Of a DNA stretch of 49,126 nt, positions 40,149-49,126 are shown piece by piece. How positions within the stretch are numbered: the stretch's first letter is position 1; each line of letters begins with the position of its first letter. Made by a program: the position numbers and the translations under genes. The notes beneath the pieces are model-generated. The model was given only the letters and a program-made list of their open reading frames with translations. It had not been told where the DNA came from and made no database searches. The DNA is from Syntrophus sp. (in: bacteria) (GTDB taxonomy: Bacteria; Desulfobacterota; Syntrophorhabdia; Syntrophorhabdales; Syntrophorhabdaceae): contig PNOF01000015.1 in NCBI GenBank assembly GCA_013824645.1, positions 1-49,126 on the forward strand, in the 5' to 3' direction.

Positions 40149-40802
40149 ATGAACAATCCACAACGACCCGTAGAGATTGATAGGACAAATGTAAGATCAT
40201 TTCTCAGTGCCTTAAAAAACATGGGGATTGATTCCTATGTCTTCGACAAGGAGAACAGCCTTACCCTCTCAAAACTCAACAAGGTTATAGGCGGATGCGC
40301 GCAGTGCGATCTTGCGAAGACGCGTAAAAATACTGTGCCCGGTGAAGGCAGTCCCAATGCGCAGCTTGTCTTTGTCGGAGAAGCACCGGGGGAAGATGAA
40401 GACACTCAGGGAAGGCCTTTCGTAGGGAGAGCGGGCAAGCTCCTCGACCAGCTCATCGAGCGTATCGGCCTCAGGCGAAGCGAGGTCTATATCTGTAATG
40501 TCCTCAAATGCCGGCCCCCGAACAACCGGGACCCTGAGCCATCAGAGGTAGCAGCCTGCAAAAATTATCTTGTCACTCAGCTTGATCTTATAAAACCGAA
40601 AGTTATCTGTACTCTGGGTCGCCATGCCTACAACACACTCTTAGGTGTTGACGAGAAAATCACCCGTATCCGCGGCACACTCACCAGTTACCGGGGAACA
40701 AAACTCCTTCCAACCTTCCACCCCTCCTATCTCCTCCGTAATCAGGGTAAAATCCGGGAGGCCTGGGAAGACATGGAGACGCTTAAGAATATTTTAGGAT
40801 AA
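40149..40802 (+). CDS. Type-4 uracil-DNA glycosylase with [4Fe-4S] cluster
   Basis: The 217-residue protein matches family 4 UDG. The FVGEAPGEDEDTQGRPFVGRAGKLLDQLIE block holds the active-site GEAPGxxE. Fe-S cysteines are in GCAQCDLAKTR (two), CNVLKCRPPNNRDP (one or two) and EVAACKNYL. The C-terminal LLPTFHPSYLLRN motif completes the pocket. It removes uracil from deaminated DNA. It begins 10 bases after the end of the second GC-rich repeat copy. It is the last plus-strand gene before the che block. Confidence 0.93.
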   Translation: MNNPQRPVEIDRTNVRSFLSALKNMGIDSYVFDKENSLTLSKLNKVIGGCAQCDLAKTRKNTVPGEGSPNAQLVFVGEAPGEDEDTQGRPFVGRAGKLLDQLIERIGLRRSEVYICNVLKCRPPNNRDPEPSEVAACKNYLVTQLDLIKPKVICTLGRHAYNTLLGVDEKITRIRGTLTSYRGTKLLPTFHPSYLLRNQGKIREAWEDMETLKNILG

Positions 40803-40875
40803 TACTATGTATTATATGATTCTCTTTCGAATTGTAAGCCATTATTCTTTTATTGCGAAATGACAGCCCAATATT

Positions 40876-42412
<1,537 letters not shown>

Positions 42413-42416
<4 letters not shown>

Positions 42417-43249
42417 CTTTTTCTCCTGTATATCGTAGGCGCCACAGGTACTAAGGGCACATCCATGCCAAGGAGCGTTTCTGAGTGACCCATGAAGACA
42501 TATCCATCGGGGGAAAGATAACGACAAAAGTGGTTTAAGAGTCTCTCCTGGGTCTGTTTATCAAAGTAGATAATGACATTCCTGCAGAAAATAATATCAA
42601 TAGGTTCACGAAAACCGAAGTCGCCATCCATAAAGTTGAGCCGTCTTAGCTTAACCCTCTCCCGTAGTTCCGGGACAACACGAAAGAGTCGCTTTGTCCG
42701 GTCCTTGTTGGTAAGAAGATATTTTCTTTTGAAATCAGAGGGAACAGGCGCTACCCGTTCTTCATCGTATACGGCAAGGCGTGCTTTCTCGAGGACCTTT
42801 GTAGAGATGTCTGTGGCAAGGACCATGAAGCTACACCCGAATTCCTGTAAAACCATGGCCAGCGTATAGGGTTCTTCCCCGCTGGAACAGCCTGCGCTCC
42901 ATACAAGGAGGCTTTTTTTGAGCCGGGTCAGTTCAGGCAGCGCCTTGCTCTTAAGATATTCAAAATGTGCAGGTTCTCTGAAAAAGTCTGTCTTGTTGGT
43001 GGTCACCTGATTAATCATATCTGTCAGTTCTTGCTCAACTCCGTTTGCGCTGAAGAGGTAATCGCAATACTGGGAAAATGATTTTAAATTGAGCTCACGC
43101 AATCTCTTCTGAAGACGGGCTTCAAGCATCGTCTTTTTAGCATCAGCGAGGGTAATGCCGCATTCACTGTAAATGAATTCTCTGAGACGGGTGAAATCGC
43201 TCTGTGACATGGTTGCCATCTGGGAGGAATTTACTATTTCCCGGGACAT
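42413..43249 (-). CDS. cheR: Chemotaxis methyltransferase CheR
   Basis: The 278-residue protein is CheR, which methylates receptor glutamates with SAM. The N-terminal helical domain (about 15-95) is followed by the SAM motif LLVWSAGCSSGEEPYTLAM (about 116-134) and the conserved DIIFCRNVIIYFDKQTQERLL, ending HSETLLG. Its stop overlaps the cheD start. It is separated from the upstream cheW by about 660 bp of repeats, so it may have its own promoter. Normal length. Confidence 0.96.
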
Positions 43250-43464
43250 TACATTTTACCTCGCTTCAGATTTATTAGCTCTCATTGATGTCTTAAAAGC
43301 ACCCTTCTTCGAATTATTTCTTTGCAATTTCTGAGGGCTATCTGGCACATTCTGCTCTTTTAAGAACGCATTGGGTCCGATGAGACGGCACGGTGAAACA
43401 CCGCTGAACGCACACCCCGGGTTCTCTTGGCCGCATCCTTTCAAAACCCACCCCCTCTGTTTGA

Positions 43465-43609
43465 TATTACACTGGCAAGTAAAGACCTTAAAGTTTGTCA
43501 TGCCGGACTTGATCCGGCATCCAGTCTTCTCAATGGATTCCGGCTCGCGTGCCCTTCAGGGTATTCGCCGGAATGACGGAAATTCATCTCTTTTGTTGCC
43601 GGAGTAATA
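43465..43609. repeat. MITE-like element, family A copy 2
   Basis: A 145-bp element with ends TATTACACTGGCAAGTAAAG and, inverted, TATTACTCCGGCAACAAAAG. The inner hairpins include GCCGGACTTGATCCGGC. It shares GGCAAGTAAAGACCTTAA and the right-end pattern with copy 1 at 7369-7473. Confidence 0.75.
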
Positions 43610-43641
43610 GAACCGGCAAATAGTCACGGCCCTTTATAGAT

Positions 43642-43766
43642 GAACTCGTAAAAAGTCGATTCTTTTCTTTTTTGTCATTCCGTGCTTGACGCGGAATCCA
43701 GTCATTCGACATGTTCTGGACCCCGGCTTTTGCCGGGGTGACGCCTTTGGAACTTTTTACGAAACC
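43642..43766. repeat. MITE-like element, family B copy 2
   Basis: The ends GAACTCGTAAAAAGTC and AACTTTTTACGAAACC are inverted. The interior contains GTCATTCCGTGCTTGACGCG, then GGAATCC and CCCCGGCTTTTGCCGGGG. Copies are at 24612-24720 and, with a damaged left end, 44456-44553. Confidence 0.75.
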
Positions 43767-43786
43767 TTCCTTCTTGCTCTCTTATT

Positions 43787-43908
43787 CCAATTCTAAATCA
43801 ACGATGATATTGAGGCGGCAAGGAGAAGGCGACGAGGCGTATAATAAATACGTCGAGGAAGCCGACAACGCTGCCAACAAAGATAGCGCGTTGATTTAGA
43901 AATGGAAT
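43787..43908. repeat. MITE-like element, family C
   Basis: The left end TTCCAATTCTAAATCAACG (43785-43803) is the inverse of the right end CGTTGATTTAGAAATGGAA with one mismatch in 19. The interior has GGCGGCAAGGAGAAGGCGAC and GACGAGGCGTATAATAAATA, which is partly palindromic. It abuts the stop codon of cheW. Confidence 0.75.
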
Positions 43909-44420
43909 TACCCGTTCCCTGCCATCTGCATCTCTTCTCCGCTCATTCCACCGGCCACAGCAAGCTCCTCAGAAGAAAAGACCTTGTCGATATCGAGGAG
44001 AATAATAAAGTGGTCATCTCTTTTTCCCATGCCTTTAATGAATTCTGTTTTGAGCTGTGTACCGATCTTCGGGGCAGGCTCCACCTGGTCCGGTTCCAGA
44101 TCAAAGACCTCCTGTACGGAATCGACAAGGGCGCCGATGATAGCGTTCTCCCCGTCCAGGGAGACCTCAACGACGATAATACAGGTATCGACGGTTTTCT
44201 CTGTCCTGGTGAGACCAAACTTGAGTCTCATATCGAGGACAGGGACAACACTGCCTCTTAAGTTGATAACACCCCTCATGAATTCAGGGGTTTTCGGTAC
44301 CTTTGTGACGGTGGTAAACTCCAGTATCTCGCGCACATTGGAGACACCTAATGCAAAAACCTCTTCACCAAGCTGGAAGGTGAGATACTGTCTTGTATCG
44401 GTTATAGATGCTATACTCAT
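43908..44420 (-). CDS. cheW: Chemotaxis coupling protein CheW
   Basis: The 170-residue protein is CheW, an SH3-like scaffold that links receptors to CheA. It has YLTFQLGEEVFALGVSNVREIL, VPKTPEFMRGVINLRGSVVPVLDMRLKFG and ALVDSVQEVFDLEPDQVEPAPKIG. A short C-terminal tail (SGEEMQMAGNG) follows the domain. AAAAAAGGAGG lies upstream of the start. It lies between mcp and cheR and ends right at a MITE-like element. Confidence 0.95.
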   Translation of the reverse strand: MSIASITDTRQYLTFQLGEEVFALGVSNVREILEFTTVTKVPKTPEFMRGVINLRGSVVPVLDMRLKFGLTRTEKTVDTCIIVVEVSLDGENAIIGALVDSVQEVFDLEPDQVEPAPKIGTQLKTEFIKGMGKRDDHFIILLDIDKVFSSEELAVAGGMSGEEMQMAGNG

Positions 44421-44455
44421 GGGTTAACCTCCTTTTTTAACGTCTATTCTCTCTT

Positions 44456-44553
44456 TGTTGTCATTCCGTGCTTGACACGGAATCCAGTAACTTCAACGAG
44501 GTCTGGACCCCGGCTTCCGCCGGGGTGACGGACTTGCTACTCCTTACGAAACC
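44456..44553. repeat. MITE-like element, family B copy 3
   Basis: The interior (GTCATTCCGTGCTTGACACG, GGAATCCAGT, CCCCGGCTTCCGCCGGGGTG) nearly equals copy 2, and the right end CTTACGAAACC matches. The left end with CGTAAAAAGTC is lost. It fills the gap between mcp and cheW. Confidence 0.7.
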
Positions 44554-44561
44554 TTCATCGC

Positions 44562-46784
44562 CTACATTCTTTCAAACTCATCATCCAAACCGTCTTTGCC
44601 GTTGCCAAGGTCAAGAGCAACACCGGCACGCTTATGTCCGTTACCGCTTTTATTGGCTGTTACCTTTGGGGCTGTTACCTTTGCGAGGATAACGTCATGA
44701 TTGATGGCCCGTCCTTTAGTTCCCTGTTGATTCATTGATGGAGCCTTGGATGTCTTTTCGTGGGTATTTACGCCTCCCACCTTGAAGAAGGCTATTGCAT
44801 CCTGAAGTTGCTCTGCCTGAGAGGAGAGTTCCTCTGATGTGGACGCCATTTCTTCCGTGGCAGAGGCATTCTGCTGGATCACCTTGTCGAGTTGCTGTAT
44901 TGCCTTACTGATCTGTTCTGCTCCAGTATTCTGCTCATTGCTGGCAGCATTGATTTCGCTCACCAGCTCCGCTGTCTTCTGAATATCAGGGACGATCCTC
45001 GTGAGCATCTCGCCGGCCTTCTCTGCTACTTCCACGCTGGAGGCAGAGAGCTTATTGATCTCACCTGCTGCAAGCTGGCTTCTCTCGGCAAGTTTACGAA
45101 CTTCCGTTGCCACCACAGCAAAGCCTTTGCCGTGTTCACCGGCGCGAGCGGCTTCGATTGCGGCATTCAAGGCCAGGAGGTTTGTCTGTCGTGCGATCTC
45201 TTCGATGATGGATATCTTGCTTGCGATCTCTTTCATTGCGCTGACTGTTTCTGATACTGCCTTGCCGCCTTCCTGTGCATCTTTGGCAGCTTTCAGGGAT
45301 ATCTTCTCTGTCTGCTGGGCGTTATCGGCATTCTGTTTGATGTTGGAGACCATCTGCTCCATGGAGGAGGAGATCTCTTCAGCTGAGGCTGCCTGCTCTG
45401 TTGCGCCCTGAGACAGCTGCTGGCCCGTACCGCTCATCTGCTGGCTGCCTGTGGCAACATTATCCGCTGCGTTAGTTACATCGCTGACCACATCGGTCAG
45501 CTTTACAATCATGTTAGCCAGATTCCTCATAAGTTCATCCTGGGGGGAACGCTCTTTTGCGCTCACCATGAGATTACCGTTTGCAATCTCCTGCGCCATT
45601 TTTGTGACCTCATTCATGGCATCGATGAGAACATTCAGGTTGTTCTTGATCTCGTTAAAGTCACCATTATAGGTGTCACTGATCTTTGCTGGTATGTCAC
45701 CCTTGGCTATCCTGTCGATATACTCGGCTGCCATATTGAGAGGCCCAATGACAGCATTGAGGGTTTCGTTGATCCCCTCAATGATCTTTTTGTATTCTCC
45801 TTGGTGTTTTGATGCATCTGCCCGGTTAGCCAGCTTACCCTGAAGTGCCCCATCAACGAGAGTATTGGTATCGGTAACAAGAGCCCTCAATGATTCAACA
45901 ATCTTTTTTAGTGCGGGGCCAATCTCATCCTTTTCGTCCATTGGCACAATATCCATACTGACGTCACCATCGGCAATCTTCTTCATCGTGCCTACTATGA
46001 TGTTCTGCAGATCGTCGGCAAATTTATCCATGGCTGCAGCCATAATGCCGATTTCATCTCTCTGATTCATTCCGAGCCGCATTGTCAGATGCCCTTTGCC
46101 CATTTCCTGAATCATTTCGACGGTCTTCTGCAGAGGTTTTGTAATGCTTCTGGTAAGAAATAACGCCAGGGCTACCCCTATGATAGCCGCCATAATCCCG
46201 ATGATCATAAAAATGGTACGCGACATTGCCATGCCTTTCTTGGCCTCATCGAAGCGTTTACGGTTCAGATTCTCCTGAAACTTGACCATATCGTTGCTGA
46301 TCGTGGTGACCTTGTTGCGGGTAGGTATGGTATATTTCTCGAAGGTAGCTGTCGCCTCCGCTGTCTTCCCTGCCATGCCAAGTTCCAATGTCTTGTTGTT
46401 GTTTCCCGCACCCTCCACAAGGGCCGCTTTGAACTTTTTGATGAGGTCTTTTCCTTCCTCATGGGTCTCCAATTTATCAAGTTCATCCATGGCCTTTTTG
46501 TAGGTTCCCCTTGCTTCATCGATCTTTTTCTTTGCTTCAACTCTTGCCCCTTGATCACGGGTAACAGCAATCTCCGATATCAGAAAGCTTATAGCGTCAA
46601 TTGCGCCTCTACATTCGTTGGCAAGAGCTATCTTGGCATTATTCACATTTACCACTCTTTCTAACTGGTCATTGATATTTGAGAAATTGTACAGTCCGAT
46701 CCCTGCCAGGACTACCAATAACGCCACAACGATGCCAAAACCTATTCCGAGCCTCATACCTATCTTCATCTTGCCTAAAAACAT
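44562..46784 (-). CDS. mcp: Methyl-accepting chemotaxis protein
   Basis: The 740-residue transmembrane chemoreceptor is encoded inside the che operon. A first TM segment ([21 protein letters not shown]), a four-helix-bundle sensor (about 35-190), a second TM segment ([17 protein letters not shown]), then HAMP and further HAMP-like or helical segments (about 215-440). The signalling tip is [41 protein letters not shown] (about 555-595). There is no C-terminal NWETF pentapeptide. The start MFLGKMKIG is chosen because GGAGGAG lies 6 bases upstream; a longer start thirteen codons upstream is less supported. Ligand unknown. Confidence 0.93.
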   Translation of the reverse strand: MFLGKMKIGMRLGIGFGIVVALLVVLAGIGLYNFSNINDQLERVVNVNNAKIALANECRGAIDAISFLISEIAVTRDQGARVEAKKKIDEARGTYKKAMDELDKLETHEEGKDLIKKFKAALVEGAGNNNKTLELGMAGKTAEATATFEKYTIPTRNKVTTISNDMVKFQENLNRKRFDEAKKGMAMSRTIFMIIGIMAAIIGVALALFLTRSITKPLQKTVEMIQEMGKGHLTMRLGMNQRDEIGIMAAAMDKFADDLQNIIVGTMKKIADGDVSMDIVPMDEKDEIGPALKKIVESLRALVTDTNTLVDGALQGKLANRADASKHQGEYKKIIEGINETLNAVIGPLNMAAEYIDRIAKGDIPAKISDTYNGDFNEIKNNLNVLIDAMNEVTKMAQEIANGNLMVSAKERSPQDELMRNLANMIVKLTDVVSDVTNAADNVATGSQQMSGTGQQLSQGATEQAASAEEISSSMEQMVSNIKQNADNAQQTEKISLKAAKDAQEGGKAVSETVSAMKEIASKISIIEEIARQTNLLALNAAIEAARAGEHGKGFAVVATEVRKLAERSQLAAGEINKLSASSVEVAEKAGEMLTRIVPDIQKTAELVSEINAASNEQNTGAEQISKAIQQLDKVIQQNASATEEMASTSEELSSQAEQLQDAIAFFKVGGVNTHEKTSKAPSMNQQGTKGRAINHDVILAKVTAPKVTANKSGNGHKRAGVALDLGNGKDGLDDEFERM

Positions 46785-46826
46785 AATGTCTCCTCCTTTT
46801 TTGTTGTTGCTAATTTCAGACATATA

Positions 46827-48944
46827 TCAGCCGAAAGCCTTATCTGCCAATTCAACACTTTTTGTTATCTTTTCCACATCCACTATCAATGCCACGGTGC
46901 CGTCACCTAAGATTGTTGCGCCGGAGATGTTTTTCACATCTTTATAGAACTTTCCCAGATTCTTTATTACAGTTTGATGTTCTCCAATGACACTGTCTAC
47001 AACAAGACCGATTCTGTCGCCATTGCTGTTGGTAACGACTATCTGCTCTATGTCAGGTTGCTCTCCCGGTATGGCAAACTCTTTTCTCAGTCGTATGTAG
47101 GGAACCAGTTCTCCACGGATGTGAGCCAGATTTCTGCCGTGTGATTGTTTTATATCCTCTCTCGTCAGCTCTACACATTCCTCCACGATAGAGAGGGGGA
47201 GAACGAAACAGTTGTTCTCTATATTTACCAGGAGGCCCTGCACTATTGCCAGTGTCAGAGGCAGTTTTATCGTAACGACCGTACCTTTCCCCTTTTCACT
47301 GGTAATATCAATTGATGCCCTCAGGGAATCTATAGCCTTTCTCACCACATCCATACCAACGCCGCGACCCGAAACGCTGGTCACTTTTTCGGCCGTGGAG
47401 AATCCAGGAGCAAAAATAAAATTATAAACCTCTTTGTCGGTAAGGTCTGCATTGGGAGAGACAAGACCCTTCTCTATTGCCTTGGCAAGGATGGCCTCCC
47501 TGTCAAGCCCATTACCATCGTCCTGTATTCTAACATTCACATAAGCTCCTGAATGAGCAGCAGAAAGACGTATGGTTCCCATCTTCGGTTTATAGTAGGC
47601 CTCTCTTATATGGGGGGCTTCTATTCCGTGGTCTATGGAGTTTCTGATAAGGTGCACAAGAGGATCATTCAATCGTTCTAAAACGGTCTTATCAAGCTCC
47701 GTCTCCGCCCCCTCGGTTATCAGCTCTATCTCTTTGCCAAGTTCCTGGGAGAGATCCCTTACCAGTCTCTTGAAACGACCAAAGATTGTGCCGATGGGGA
47801 GCATTCTGATATTGAGCGTATTGTCCCGTAATTCGCCTGTCAGCCTCTCCACTTCCTCGGCAATGGATACAACTTTAGGATCGTGCAAGAGGGATGCTGT
47901 CTGGGAAAGCCTCGCCTGGACGGTGACCAGCTCTCCTACGAGGTTAACGAGTATGTCCAGTTTATCGGCAGGGACCCTGATGCTTGCTGCCGGTTCGTCC
48001 TTTGCCTTTGCTTTCTCCTTGATGGAACGGAGATGTTCCTGTTCAACAAGCGCTGATTCTACCTTACCTGGTGTGGTAAGCCCCTTATTTATGAGCATCT
48101 CTCCTATGGGTTTCTTCTCTTCCAATGTTTTCTGGAGGTCTTCCCTGCTTACATCACCCTTTTCGACGAGGATCTCTCCGAGTCTTTTATCGTCTTCCCC
48201 GCTCTCTACACCTGTTTGCCCGTCGATGGCCTCTATTTTCAGATCACACTGGTCTTCCACAAAGATAAAGACATCCTTTATGGCATCAATACCCTGGTCG
48301 GTGGTCAGGATGATGTCCCAATAGGTATAGCAGTATTCGGGGTTTATCTCTTCAAGGAGAGGAATCCGGTCTGTCTGGGCAACGGTCCTGCACTCACCCA
48401 GTGAATGAAGTTCATTGAGGAGCATAATGGGGTTTGTACCGCCCAGGAATATCTCTTTCTCCGGGGCAAAGCGTATCCGGTAGGTTACCGTCTTGGAGTG
48501 GGGTGGCGAGGCTCCTTCGGGTTGAGCAGCAAAAGATGGAGGTTTGGGGGGGGTGACAGCTTCATCTTTTGCAACTAACCGTTTAAAAGCATCTACGACC
48601 TCTGAAGGGGTTAGTCCCTCGGGAGCCTCGCCTTGGGGGATTTCATCAAGCATACCTTTTATAATATCCTTTGCCGTAAGGGTAAGATTGATCAGTTCCT
48701 TTGTAACCGGTATTTCGCCTTGTCTCACCCTGTCGTAAACCGTTTCGATCTGGTGGGTAAAGGCCGCAATGTCATCGAAGCCGAACATGGCCCCGGAGCC
48801 CTTTATCGTATGCATGGCACGGAAGACCCTTCCGATCAGTTCCTGATCATCCGGTGATCCTTCGAGATCGAGAAGAGCTGATTCAAGCTCTACGAGCAGT
48901 TCCCGTGCTTCTTCCTGATATGCTGCCTTGTGTGTGTCCATCAT
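46827..48944 (-). CDS. cheA: Chemotaxis histidine kinase CheA
   Basis: The 705-residue kinase has an Hpt domain (phospho-acceptor H45 in AMHTIKGSGAMFGFDD), a P2-like region (about 145-225), then a segment with two LGEILVEKG/IGEMLINKG repeats (about 240-300) seen in some deltaproteobacterial CheA proteins. The dimerisation helices, HATPase (DPLVHLIRNSIDHGIEAP, QDDGNGLDREAI, GRGVGMDVVRKAI) and C-terminal CheW-like domain (FVLPLSIVEECVEL) follow. It phosphorylates the CheY-like protein and CheB. The ATG overlaps the upstream receiver stop as ATGATG. Its end is 43 bases before the mcp start. Confidence 0.96.
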   Translation of the reverse strand: MMDTHKAAYQEEARELLVELESALLDLEGSPDDQELIGRVFRAMHTIKGSGAMFGFDDIAAFTHQIETVYDRVRQGEIPVTKELINLTLTAKDIIKGMLDEIPQGEAPEGLTPSEVVDAFKRLVAKDEAVTPPKPPSFAAQPEGASPPHSKTVTYRIRFAPEKEIFLGGTNPIMLLNELHSLGECRTVAQTDRIPLLEEINPEYCYTYWDIILTTDQGIDAIKDVFIFVEDQCDLKIEAIDGQTGVESGEDDKRLGEILVEKGDVSREDLQKTLEEKKPIGEMLINKGLTTPGKVESALVEQEHLRSIKEKAKAKDEPAASIRVPADKLDILVNLVGELVTVQARLSQTASLLHDPKVVSIAEEVERLTGELRDNTLNIRMLPIGTIFGRFKRLVRDLSQELGKEIELITEGAETELDKTVLERLNDPLVHLIRNSIDHGIEAPHIREAYYKPKMGTIRLSAAHSGAYVNVRIQDDGNGLDREAILAKAIEKGLVSPNADLTDKEVYNFIFAPGFSTAEKVTSVSGRGVGMDVVRKAIDSLRASIDITSEKGKGTVVTIKLPLTLAIVQGLLVNIENNCFVLPLSIVEECVELTREDIKQSHGRNLAHIRGELVPYIRLRKEFAIPGEQPDIEQIVVTNSNGDRIGLVVDSVIGEHQTVIKNLGKFYKDVKNISGATILGDGTVALIVDVEKITKSVELADKAFG

Positions 48945-49126
48945 CCAAGCACCTTCTTAACAACTGCTAAGAGCTGTTCCGGTTTAAAAGGCTTGATAAG
49001 CCAGCCTGTAACCCCTGCAGATGTACCTTCCTGTTTTTTTGAATCCCGCGATTCTGTGGTGAGCATGATGATGGGGATGAATTTATAGGAAGGGTTTGCC
49101 CGTATACCGTGAGCGAGGCCCATCCC
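48941..49126 (-). CDS. cheY: CheY-like response regulator (5' end beyond the window)
   Basis: Only the C-terminal 61 residues are inside the window. IPIIMLTTESRDSKKQEGTSAGVTGWLIKPFKPEQLLAVVKKVL is the end of a receiver domain: the switch Thr in MLTTE and the conserved Lys in LIKPF. The phospho-Asp is off the edge. Its stop overlaps the cheA start by 4 bases, so it is the gene before cheA in the operon and probably the motor output regulator, or a dedicated single-domain receiver. Confidence 0.85.
   Translation of the reverse strand, partial: GMGLAHGIRANPSYKFIPIIMLTTESRDSKKQEGTSAGVTGWLIKPFKPEQLLAVVKKVLG

Larger units (their letters stand above)
43250..43907. other. Repeat-rich gap inside the che gene cluster
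   Basis: No gene is supported. It holds three different small inverted-repeat elements, listed separately at 43465-43609, 43642-43766 and 43787-43908. Minus-strand transcription from cheW into cheR must pass several strong hairpins, likely lowering read-through. Confidence 0.6.

Noticed and set aside
42417-42527. Longer CheD start inside cheR
   Set aside because: The extra 37 residues are out-of-frame cheR sequence; the GTG overlapping the cheR stop has a good ribosome-binding site and fits CheD length.
43711-43899. 62-residue plus-strand ORF near cheW
   Set aside because: It runs across the end of one MITE-like element and through another, with no binding site or recognisable domain.

Overview
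The window looks like chromosomal DNA of an anaerobic deltaproteobacterium (Desulfobacterota), possibly close to syntrophic, aromatic-metabolising lineages such as Syntrophorhabdia. This is inferred from gene content: indolepyruvate:ferredoxin oxidoreductase genes, a TrpB2-type tryptophan synthase, a UbiD/UbiA pair, a type-4 [4Fe-4S] uracil-DNA glycosylase, a che operon with cheD, and many short tandem repeats between genes. No rRNA gene, phage or complete IS is present.

Layout. (1) 1-5000 is an accessory island. Minus-strand cassettes (Phd/ParE-like pair, HicAB, an AAA/DUF4143 ATPase, a caspase-like protease, an S23-type four-helix protein) are separated by AT-rich arrays built on one 9-bp unit. 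Three arrays end in the same CTGATAGTTCT boundary, and two 3' flanks share a 40-bp duplicate. (2) 5000-7300 holds dodecin, a second S23-type protein and a glycosyltransferase with a repeat-derived insertion. (3) 7448-14354 is a minus-strand aromatic amino-acid block: trpB2, a small Cys-rich ORF, an aminotransferase, a degenerate iorA-like gene, iorB and iorA. It is headed by a leader peptide with three consecutive Trp codons, followed by mutually exclusive antiterminator and terminator hairpins, the classic form of transcription attenuation. (4) 14700-18240 holds transaldolase, the housekeeping set recR, ybaB, dnaX and SRP RNA, and tRNA-Ser(GGA). (5) 18365-28001, plus strand: a YgiQ radical SAM protein, a secreted protein, a PAS histidine kinase with a C-terminal Cys cluster, an RlmD-like methyltransferase, and ubiD-ubiA-substrate-binding protein. 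(6) 28000-29500 is a decayed stretch with antitoxin and IS1182 transposase remnants. (7) 29518-40802, mostly plus: thioesterase, phosphoglucomutase, dGTPase-like, valS, DUF294 nucleotidyltransferase, CBS pair, gatC, gatA, type-4 UDG. (8) 40876 to the right edge, minus strand: chemotaxis genes in transcription order cheY-like (cut by the edge), cheA, mcp, cheW, cheR, cheD, cheB.

The main themes are repeats and the tryptophan block. Heptanucleotide tandem repeats occur in many gaps and inside at least three coding sequences, and several families of small inverted-repeat elements (MITE-like) sit between genes; one forms the 3' end of iorA. The tryptophan block joins an attenuator-controlled indole-to-Trp enzyme to an aminotransferase and an aryl-pyruvate oxidoreductase, suggesting control of Trp salvage and aryl-pyruvate metabolism by Trp-tRNA level. 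All functions are read from sequence patterns and family knowledge; no database search was run.
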